From assembly GCF_014107495.1 (NCBI RefSeq), contig NZ_CP041969.1:3273501-3337500 (forward strand): a stretch of 64,000 nt of DNA, read 5' to 3'. The notes beneath the pieces were generated by a model, which did not search any database, was not told where the DNA came from, and saw only the letters and a program-made list of their open reading frames with translations. The stretch's first letter is position 1. Every line of letters starts with the position of its first letter. The position numbers and the translations under genes are program-made. Below, piece after piece: positions 58,901 through 64,000 of this stretch. Source of the DNA: Cohnella cholangitidis (GTDB lineage Bacteria; Bacillota; Bacilli; Paenibacillales; Paenibacillaceae).

Positions 58901-59154
58901 TAGAGGACGACGGAGTCGGATTTACGGAGAAGCGGCTAGCCGAGGTGCAATCGGATAAGGGGACCGGGAGAGTCGGGCTCAGCAATATCCACCGGAGGCT
59001 CGTGAATTTATACGGCAGCGGATTGGTTATAAGCAACGGGCAGGAGCGGGGCGCGATCGTTAGCTTCCGGTTCCCGAGAGATTCCGTCGCGAGATCCGCC
59101 GAAGATGAGAGGGATGGGGGGGAGACAACGGATGAGAGCGATACTGATCGATGA
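55990..59154 (+). CDS. Hybrid sensor kinase with two kinase modules (7TMR-DISM type)
   Basis: 1054 residues; GGAAGGA lies seven bases before the ATG. N-terminal membrane helix (about 10-30), an extracellular jelly-roll of the 7TMR-DISM type (about 35-205) and seven membrane helices (about 215-425). Then comes a HisKA domain with phospho-His in NTSHELRTPLHG (about 450), an HATPase (about 555-665; NLLGNAIK, DTGIGM, GSGLGLKI) and a receiver domain (about 700-820; Asp in LVITDWMMPGMSG). A second, LytS-type kinase ends the protein, with LQAQIKPHFLYNALN (about 845) and a second HATPase (IIENAVNHGVM, DDGVGF). The protein overlaps the response-regulator gene that follows and probably phosphorylates it. 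Confidence 0.9.
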   Translation: MPRSRMMDKRKRIMGLVMIAILILTVLMFAWIEFESRDGVRASEGVIDLSEWDFKGDGTVRLDGEWEFYRNRLLKPEDFASGALAPDKLAGDGQFVSVPGNWNGYLHGDGSKGGIGYGTYRLKIKLPDSSKGLYGIKTSNIRMANRIYLNGQEVGSSGSPAAIRSEGVQNNIPYAGYASIEGDSAELIVQVANYSYSTGGIIYSISFGDQASVTNSKLFSVIKDAASVTGLLLPAVFGMLLYGLRKQEKGLLFLALFCLVCLVYMLTQGEKLIALLLPGIPYWVVLKIQPISSSLVYYFLLRSVALTSPGEAHKYAIPVATWLTLTWIGVIVCGSSLFISQWEILILFNGMTVVGYSMYLMLKGRQRNSPIDFYWLLSAQSVLIMIVLYVLYLSGVWAGLHLVAYEMVIFFIAQAALFAKRVTHSAREVEKLSERLLTLDGLKNEFMANTSHELRTPLHGMINIAQSMLEGATGSLNNEKQAQHLSMIVTTGKQLSVIINEILEFAELRSGGLKLVKRAVHLQPVVHAVVEVIEHTLADRQVRIVQRLSGNLPLLDADEDRLRQILYNLLGNAIKATSAGEISVSAYAEDGYVTVEVTDTGIGMPAEQLTAILHPRQGRASSRKFQGSGLGLKITKQLVELGGGTIWAESAEGQGTTFFFTVPCLEEESQLSVQQGMAEVAAAAVPNWDMQGEVVPSADRGETEFRVLIVDDDPVNLQVLVHLLSMERCEVIAVGSAGEALQEIMAPGMKYDLVITDWMMPGMSGIELCRAIRGRFMLSELPVLLLTAKSNPEDIRIGFEAGVNDYISKPVDAGELRARVRTLLELRGSVKLAVQSEMAFLQAQIKPHFLYNALNTIIAVCPVDPYKAMELLVELSQFLRSSFDFHNRDKLTTIGKELELVKSYLAVEKARFEERLNVRLEVECDLQVRIPPLTIQPIIENAVNHGVMKKEAGGTVKLGITEENGNIMVRVEDDGVGFTEKRLAEVQSDKGTGRVGLSNIHRRLVNLYGSGLVISNGQERGAIVSFRFPRDSVARSAEDERDGGETTDESDTDR

Positions 59155-60283
59155 CGAGAAACCGGCGCTTGCCCAGATCGAATGGTTGTTGGAGCGCGAC
59201 GGCCGCTTGGAAGTGGCCGCTAAGTTCACTTCCGCCCGCGAGGGGATCAAGTACCTGGAGAAGAACAGGGCGGAGATCGTCTTTCTGGATATCGAGATGC
59301 CCGGGCTGAACGGGCTTGAAGCGGCGGAGCATATTCGGCAGATCGATTCGGAGATCCGAATCGTATACATTACCGCATATTCCGAATACGCGATCGAAGC
59401 GTTCGATCTGAACGCTCTGGATTACTTGCTTAAGCCCGTTCACCCGGAGAGGTTCAAGAAGACCGTCACCCGGATTATCGAGGATTTAGGCAGAATTCGG
59501 GTCAAGACGGAAGAACCCGTTCAGCCTCAGGTGACGACTTTCAAAAGGCTTGCCCTTCATGACGGGGAAACGTCGAATACGTCTCTCAAGCATTTGCGGG
59601 CGTTACGAACGTTGAAAGCCCAGGAGCTGTTCGCTTATTTCATCCATCACAAGGATCAATGGATTTCCAAGGATCAATTGCTGGAAACGTTGTGGCCCGG
59701 CGGCGTGTACGAGAAAATCATGGTATTGCTGCATACTTCGGTATATCAAATCCGCAAAATGTTGAAGGAATGGAACGTAAAAGCCGCGATCGAGTTCGCC
59801 TTGGATAGCTACAGGTTAACAAGCGACAGCCTGACGGTGGATAAAGAGTTGTTCGAACGGGATACGGCTATAGCGTCCGTCGAAACGGAATCGCAGAGAG
59901 AATCGGTTGCTCGCGCGTTGGGATTGTATACGGGAGATTATTTGGAGGAGCACGATTACGATTGGGCCGCGTCGCGCAGAGGAGAGCTGAGGCAGAAATA
60001 CGTAAGGCTGACGAACAGCCTCGCCCAATATGAATCGGCGACGGGCAGGGAGAAAGACGCCCTCGGGCGACTCATCGCGCTTCATGGGCAAGAGCCATAC
60101 TCCGACGAGATTTGCCTGGAGATCATCAAGATGTATGCCGCGATGGGGGATTATGAAGCGGTCGGGGCTTATTATGATAAGTTCGCGCGCCTGATACGCG
60201 ATGAGCTTAATGCCGAGCCGGAAACAAGCCTGACGCAGTACGCGAAAGATTTGGCTGCGGGAAACAAAGGCCGGAAACCCTAG
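59132..60283 (+). CDS. Response regulator with winged-helix and BTAD domain
   Basis: 383 residues from ATG 59132, with GGGGGGGAG upstream; an earlier ATG at 59105 lacks a site. It overlaps the kinase by 23 bases. Receiver (about 1-120): LIDDEKPAL, Asp in IVFLDIEMPGLNG, Lys in DYLLKPVHPERF. A Trans_reg_C-like winged helix follows (about 160-250; WISKDQLLETLWPGG), then a helical bacterial transcriptional activation domain (about 265-380; LYTGDYLEEHDYDWAASRRGEL, IALHGQEPYSDEICLEIIKMYA). SARP/BTAD output domains are best known from actinomycetes but occur in paenibacilli. Likely activates unknown targets on a signal from its kinase. Confidence 0.9.
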   Translation: MRAILIDDEKPALAQIEWLLERDGRLEVAAKFTSAREGIKYLEKNRAEIVFLDIEMPGLNGLEAAEHIRQIDSEIRIVYITAYSEYAIEAFDLNALDYLLKPVHPERFKKTVTRIIEDLGRIRVKTEEPVQPQVTTFKRLALHDGETSNTSLKHLRALRTLKAQELFAYFIHHKDQWISKDQLLETLWPGGVYEKIMVLLHTSVYQIRKMLKEWNVKAAIEFALDSYRLTSDSLTVDKELFERDTAIASVETESQRESVARALGLYTGDYLEEHDYDWAASRRGELRQKYVRLTNSLAQYESATGREKDALGRLIALHGQEPYSDEICLEIIKMYAAMGDYEAVGAYYDKFARLIRDELNAEPETSLTQYAKDLAAGNKGRKP

Positions 60284-60296
60284 GGTTTCCGGCCTT
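60267..60296 (+). terminator. Perfect palindrome containing the stop codon
   Basis: Two 14-base arms (60267-60280 and 60283-60296) are perfectly complementary, with TA at the centre; the TAG stop of the response regulator is inside. No T tract follows. Confidence 0.65.
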
Positions 60297-60302
60297 GTGC
60301 AT

Positions 60303-60492
60303 GATAAGGTGATGCCATAACGCTTTTGCGTGCAAACAAGGTCGTTCGGAGCGAAATAGAGTGTTGGCATAGCGTAATGAATCCGAGATGGACGAAATCG
60401 GCTCTATCGATCACGAATAAGGTGTTGGCGTAACGCTATTGCGTCCAAACAAGGCTGCTCCCAGCGAAATAGAGTGTTGGCATAACGCTATC
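60303..60492. repeat. Second array of four palindromic repeats
   Basis: Copies of the unit (AATAGAGTGTTGGCATAACG + CTATT) start at 60303, 60355, 60416 and 60468 (steps 52, 61, 52), inverse in strand to the array at 32422-32609. Spacers after copies 1 and 3 are also alike (GCGTGCAAACAAGG and GCGTCCAAACAAGG). The last copy provides the stop codon of the exonuclease gene. Confidence 0.78.
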
Positions 60493-61249
60493 CCGTAACC
60501 CCGATGTCCAAGATGACCGGACAATGGTCGCTGCCTTTGATTTCCCAATCGATCTGCGCATCGGCGATCGCGGGAGCCAGACGCTCGGAGGCGAGGAAAT
60601 AGTCGATTCTCCAGCCGACGTTCCGCTCGCGAACGCCCGGCATGTTCGACCACCACGAAAAGACATCTCCCCTATCCGGGTACAGGTGTCGGAACGTATC
60701 GATGAAGCCGGCTTCCAGCAACTCGGTCATTTTCCCACGCTCTTCGTCTGTGAAGCCGGAGTTGCCGCGATTGGCTTTGGCGTTCTTGATGTCGATCTCT
60801 TGGTGGGCCACGTTCAGGTCGCCGCACACGATGACGGGCTTATGCTTGTCCAATTCCAGCAGGTAGGCGCGGAAGCGATCTTCCCACTCGACCCGGTAAT
60901 CCAGCCTGGAGAGATCGCGCTTGGCGTTCGGCGTATACACGGTTACCAAATAGAAGTCTCCGAACTCAAGCGTAAGCAGGCGGCCTTCGGGTTCATAATC
61001 TTCTTCCATTCCGTATCTTACGGATAGAGGCTTGATCCTCGTGATGACAGCAGTGCCGGAATAACCTTTTTTCTCCGCGTAATTCCAATACTGCGCATAT
61101 TCTTCCCCGTATTCCAAGCAGATTTGTCCCTCCTGCAGCTTCGTCTCCTGAAGGCAGAAAATATCGGCGCCGACTTGCTTGAAATAATCGTTAAAGCCTT
61201 TATTGACGCATGCCCGCAGGCCGTTCACGTTCCATGAAACGAGCTTCAT
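60488..61249 (-). CDS. exoA: Exodeoxyribonuclease III
   Basis: 253 residues; AAGGGG lies about ten bases before the ATG. Full-length exonuclease III/AP endonuclease: LVSWNVNGLRA at the start, metal-binding Glu in FCLQETKLQ, Tyr/Asp region VYTPNAKRDLSRLDYRVEWE, GDLNVAHQEID, and catalytic His in KGSDHCPVILDI. It removes 3' blocks and cuts abasic sites in DNA repair. Its stop TAG is supplied by a palindromic repeat, so the last residues may have been altered by repeat insertion. Single gene. Confidence 0.93.
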   Translation of the reverse strand: MKLVSWNVNGLRACVNKGFNDYFKQVGADIFCLQETKLQEGQICLEYGEEYAQYWNYAEKKGYSGTAVITRIKPLSVRYGMEEDYEPEGRLLTLEFGDFYLVTVYTPNAKRDLSRLDYRVEWEDRFRAYLLELDKHKPVIVCGDLNVAHQEIDIKNAKANRGNSGFTDEERGKMTELLEAGFIDTFRHLYPDRGDVFSWWSNMPGVRERNVGWRIDYFLASERLAPAIADAQIDWEIKGSDHCPVILDIGVTG

Positions 61250-61486
61250 CCCATCTAACCCCTTGTCGCTTTCAGTCTCTTATTTCCCAGTGTATCATAG
61301 TTCCTTGTCCTTATAGAAAGACGGATTGTTTTTTATCCGAAAACTGCTATCCTTAAAGAGGGCTAAGAGCCCTCCCTACCGAACGCGCCGGCAACTCGGC
61401 GTGGAATACATTTACATTTGCGGCGAGGCTTTGAACGCGATAGGCTAGACATATCTTCTACTACATTTAATAGGAATAGATGACAT

Positions 61487-62263
61487 ATGACAATCGGATT
61501 TTTCGACTCGGGCATTGGCGGATTAACCGTGTTGGAGGAGTCGTTGCGGAGGCTTCCGGCGCAGGATTATCTCTATATGGCGGATACGCTGCATGTTCCT
61601 TACGGAACGAAATCGCAAGACGAGGTCAGATCGTATATATTGGATGCCGTCGAGACGATGATGGCCGAAGGCTTGGAGGCGCTTGTCGTGGCTTGCAACA
61701 CGGCGACCAGCATCGCCGTTAACGAGCTGAGGGAGCGGTATTCCCTGCCGATCGTCGGGATGGAGCCGGCGGTGAAACCCGCGGTCGAGATGAACCGCGC
61801 TACCGGCAAAAGAGTACTGGTCTTCGCAACGCAGTTAACGTTGCAATTGCCGAAATATTACGCGCTCGTCTCCAGGGTGGACGACGGGGGAATCGTGGAT
61901 TCGCTGCCTTTGCCGGAGCTCGTCCGTTATTGCGAAGCTTTGCAATTCGACAGGCGCATTATAGGCGACTATTTCCGCGAGAAGCTGGCTGCCTACAATC
62001 TCGACGATTACGGAATCGTCGTGCTCGGCTGCACGCACTACCCGTTCTACACGAACATCCTTCAGGAAATACTGCCCCCGCACATTCAGATCGTTAACGG
62101 GAACGCCGGAACGATCCGCAGGCTGGCGGCTTTGCTTAGCCGTTACGGCGTAGCGTCGGGCAGAGGGAGCGGACAAGTCAAATTCATGTGTACCGGCGGA
62201 GAGCAGGCTTATATCGACAAAATGCACACCGCGTTAAATCTCCTGCGCGAGAATAAACTGTAA
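61487..62263 (+). CDS. murI: Glutamate racemase
   Basis: 258 residues. FFDSGIGGLTVL at the N-terminus, VPYGTKS, the first catalytic Cys in VACNTATS (about 70) and the second in VLGCTHYPF (about 181). It makes D-glutamate for peptidoglycan. AGGAA lies about ten bases upstream of the ATG, so the ribosome site is modest. A terminator follows directly. Confidence 0.93.
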   Translation: MTIGFFDSGIGGLTVLEESLRRLPAQDYLYMADTLHVPYGTKSQDEVRSYILDAVETMMAEGLEALVVACNTATSIAVNELRERYSLPIVGMEPAVKPAVEMNRATGKRVLVFATQLTLQLPKYYALVSRVDDGGIVDSLPLPELVRYCEALQFDRRIIGDYFREKLAAYNLDDYGIVVLGCTHYPFYTNILQEILPPHIQIVNGNAGTIRRLAALLSRYGVASGRGSGQVKFMCTGGEQAYIDKMHTALNLLRENKL

Positions 62264-62268
62264 CCGAA

Positions 62269-62306
62269 AAGGCCGCTGCTCTCTCTATCGGAGAGTTAGC
62301 GGCCTT
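62269..62306 (+). terminator. Terminator after glutamate racemase
   Basis: AAGGCCGCT (62269-62277) pairs with AGCGGCCTT (62298-62306), with inner CTCTC/GAGAG pairs. Confidence 0.75.
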
Positions 62307-62348
62307 ACATGTTGGAGATGCGAGCGCAAGGAAGCCTAACCCGGGCGA

Positions 62349-62891
62349 TTACTTAATCCGTCTTAATCGGACGCGGTAAGCTGCGTAAGTCATAAGGATC
62401 GGCAAGCTAGGAACGAGGCCGATCAACCCTGCCGTCTTGAATGCTTGTTCCAGAGCCGTTGTTTCCTCAGTCGACGAGGCGGGCAGGGACGACAGGACGA
62501 ACAGGATCGCCGTGAGAAGCGGGATAACGAGGAGCGGCCGGAGCATTCGGACGGTCCTTTTGTATTTCTCGACTTTCGTCTCGTTATCGGTATAGATCGG
62601 CTTGGTTCCCGGCACCGCGGAGAAAATATGAATGTTGGAGCTGGAGCATACCCGCGACCATCCGCCGGCCTCGAACAGTTCGATATAGTCTTCCATCTCG
62701 TTTGGTTTTACATTGTTGTAATCCACGCTATAAATGAGCTGCTGAGGTTCGCTCTTGCGAACTTTGTAACCGAATGGAGCGAACGAGTCCAGCAGCCAGC
62801 CTTTCGCCGCAAGCCGGCTTAACTTGTTCATATCCCCTTGCTCCGTAAAGGCGAGTCCCCCCGACGACACGTAACGTTTGTTCCTAGCCAT
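62349..62891 (-). CDS. DUF2812 membrane protein
   Basis: 180 residues from ATG 62891, seven bases after GGAGGAG; ATG 62897 sits too close to that site. The soluble N-terminal part (about 1-105; LAAKGWLLDSF, YSVDYNN, WSRVCSS) is the DUF2812 domain. Two membrane helices follow (about 118-138 and 155-175). It overlaps the end of the padR gene. PadR/DUF2812 pairs are common in Firmicutes; the DUF2812 protein may act with PadR as a sensor or anti-regulator, but its job is not established. Confidence 0.88.
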   Translation of the reverse strand: MARNKRYVSSGGLAFTEQGDMNKLSRLAAKGWLLDSFAPFGYKVRKSEPQQLIYSVDYNNVKPNEMEDYIELFEAGGWSRVCSSSNIHIFSAVPGTKPIYTDNETKVEKYKRTVRMLRPLLVIPLLTAILFVLSSLPASSTEETTALEQAFKTAGLIGLVPSLPILMTYAAYRVRLRRIK

Positions 62892-63234
62892 TGTCATGCT
62901 CCTCCTTCGCCGATATCCGGGCTTGATCTCCGTGCTCCGCCATTCTCTTTCTCCGTTCGATCTCGTTGGAAACGAGCTGCTTTCCTTTGTCCGTGATGGC
63001 GTACGTTTTGCGCCTTTCTTGGCTATCGTCTCCCGTTAAAACGATACTTCCATTGTCCAGCAGCTTCTTGATCAGCGTATACGCCGTCGCGGGACCGATA
63101 GCGACTTCGCCGTTCGTTAGCTTCTCGATATAGCTCATGATGCCGTACCCGTGTCTAGGAACGAGCAGGGATAGCAAGATGTAGTAGGCCGCATCGGTTA
63201 ATTGTTCCATTTCCAATGTATTGTTGCGGGACAA
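62884..63234 (-). CDS. PadR-family transcriptional regulator
   Basis: 116 residues from TTG 63234, eight bases after GGAGG, giving the usual PadR start (MSRNNTLEMEQLTDAAYYIL); a longer frame to 63288 has no site and enters the operator. The winged helix (about 12-85) contains HGYGIMSYIEKLTNGEVAIG and ATAYTLIKKLLDNGSI, with a short helical dimer tail. It likely represses itself and the overlapping DUF2812 gene through the inverted repeat upstream. Confidence 0.9.
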   Translation of the reverse strand: MSRNNTLEMEQLTDAAYYILLSLLVPRHGYGIMSYIEKLTNGEVAIGPATAYTLIKKLLDNGSIVLTGDDSQERRKTYAITDKGKQLVSNEIERRKRMAEHGDQARISAKEEHDNG

Positions 63235-63265
63235 ATTCCCCACCTCCGCCCAATCGACAGTTAAT

Positions 63266-63312
63266 GTATCCATATCAGATATATCCATAACGGATATATC
63301 TGATATGGATAC
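63266..63312. promoter_or_regulatory. PadR operator: 21-bp perfect inverted repeat
   Basis: Arms 63266-63286 and 63292-63312 are perfectly complementary with a five-base centre (ATAAC); the arms contain GATATATC and ATATCAGATAT. The repeat begins 31 bases upstream of the padR start codon. Confidence 0.75.
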
Positions 63313-63334
63313 AGTATCAAAAGAAAGAGGCTGG

Positions 63335-63393
63335 CGTCAACCAATAATAACCAAAAAAACGAAGACCGGACCCGATGGGGAACCAGCCTCCGT
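63335..63393 (-). terminator. Possible terminator of the chemotaxis receptor
   Basis: On the minus strand GAGGCTGG and CCAGCCTC pair across a long loop, followed by TTTCTTTT. Loop length makes it only plausible. Confidence 0.4.
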
Positions 63394-63411
63394 TTCGCTA
63401 TGAAATTTGGA

Positions 63412-64000
63412 TTAGAAATTTTGCGTTACCGTATTTAGGTCTTCGGCGGAGCTTGCCACTTTAGTCGTCGCCCGGCCGACCTCCTCGATTGCCTTCACTA
63501 ACGAGTTCAACTCCGATTCTAATTTATTGATTTCGGCGAGGCTGCTCTCGAACGCGATCAGAATACGCTCGAACGCTTTCCCGGTCTGCTCGGATTGCAC
63601 GCGTCCGGATTGTACCAGCTGCCGGACTTCCAATATCGATTGCACGACTTCTTGCGATTGGGAGTTGGATTGTTGGATGAGCTCGCTGATCTGTTTGACG
63701 GCTTTGGTGGTCTCTTCGGATAGCTTCTTGACTTCGCTCGCCACGACGGCGAAACCGGCTCCGTGTTGGCCGGCCCGCGCTGCCTCGATGGAGGCGTTGA
63801 ACGACAGGATTCGGGTTTGCGCGGAGATTTCCTGTACGATGCGTACGATCGTTCTCATTTGATCCGAAGATTGAATGAGCTCGGAGAGAGAGGACTCCAT
63901 TTGCAAGGAGCGCTCAAGAATGGATTCCATTTGCGTTTCTAGCTCGTTAAGCTTATCCGAGCCTGTCAGGGCGAGTTGTCGAGAGGTTTGAGCCATGTCG
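63412..64000 (-). CDS. Methyl-accepting chemotaxis protein, C-terminal part
   Basis: The 3' end of a gene that runs off the window. The visible part is the signalling coiled coil, with the hairpin tip QTRILSFNASIEAARAGQHG and GFAVVASEVKKLSEETTKAV, which binds CheA/CheW. It ends EDLNTVTQNF. The sensing domain is outside the window, so the ligand is unknown and the start cannot be set. Confidence 0.9.
   Translation of the reverse strand, partial: DMAQTSRQLALTGSDKLNELETQMESILERSLQMESSLSELIQSSDQMRTIVRIVQEISAQTRILSFNASIEAARAGQHGAGFAVVASEVKKLSEETTKAVKQISELIQQSNSQSQEVVQSILEVRQLVQSGRVQSEQTGKAFERILIAFESSLAEINKLESELNSLVKAIEEVGRATTKVASSAEDLNTVTQNF

Overview
The window looks like chromosome of a spore-forming, Gram-positive Paenibacillaceae member (Paenibacillus/Cohnella type). 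The evidence is strong AGGAGG-type ribosome sites, SLH-anchored exoenzymes, stalk-type copper-amine-oxidase N-terminal modules, YesM/AraC-type two-component pairs beside sugar ABC transporters, and lipoprotein solute-binding proteins. No species can be named from sequence alone.

1-21 kb: one long co-directional operon. It opens with a c-di-GMP-I (GEMM-I) riboswitch whose 3' P1 strand is shared with an intrinsic terminator, so it is predicted to be a c-di-GMP ON switch. It reads into two large secreted FN3 proteins (one with PA14, one with a WapA-like DNRLRE region), two small secreted proteins of unknown function, a 3289-residue secreted RHS/YD-repeat polymorphic toxin that probably starts at CTG, and a HEAT-like candidate immunity gene.

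21-29.9 kb: an array of three displaced RHS tips. Each carries the last RHS repeats, a shared linker and a different C-terminal toxin, and each is followed by its own candidate immunity gene; one immunity gene is frameshifted. The tips lack signal peptides and share long blocks of near-identical DNA with the main gene and with each other, so they look like a silent reservoir for toxin switching. The toxin of the first orphan resembles a class I SAM-methyltransferase fold. Imperfect palindromic elements of about 105 bp and a shared downstream block lie beside the cassettes.

30-40 kb: a secreted phytase-esterase-like protein, small membrane proteins, an eight-repeat secreted stalk protein broken by one missing base, a TetR regulator with a divergent membrane-protein gene, a DUF2809 gene with no standard start codon, and a frameshifted serine hydrolase.

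40-54.3 kb: carbohydrate use. An SLH-anchored GH26 mannanase with several carbohydrate-binding modules is followed by a YesM-type kinase with an AraC-type regulator. Next comes an ABC sugar importer (binding protein and two permeases) with an N-acetylneuraminate-lyase-like enzyme, an SDR and a YhcH-type protein. This suggests uptake and breakdown of sialic acid or a similar sugar.

54.4-64 kb: a MarR regulator with twin operators and a QorB-like oxidoreductase; a 1054-residue hybrid kinase with two kinase modules paired with a BTAD response regulator; exonuclease III; glutamate racemase; a PadR/DUF2812 pair under a 21-bp inverted repeat; and the end of a chemotaxis receptor. Two arrays of four short palindromic repeats, with the same uneven spacing, lie near 32.5 and 60.4 kb.
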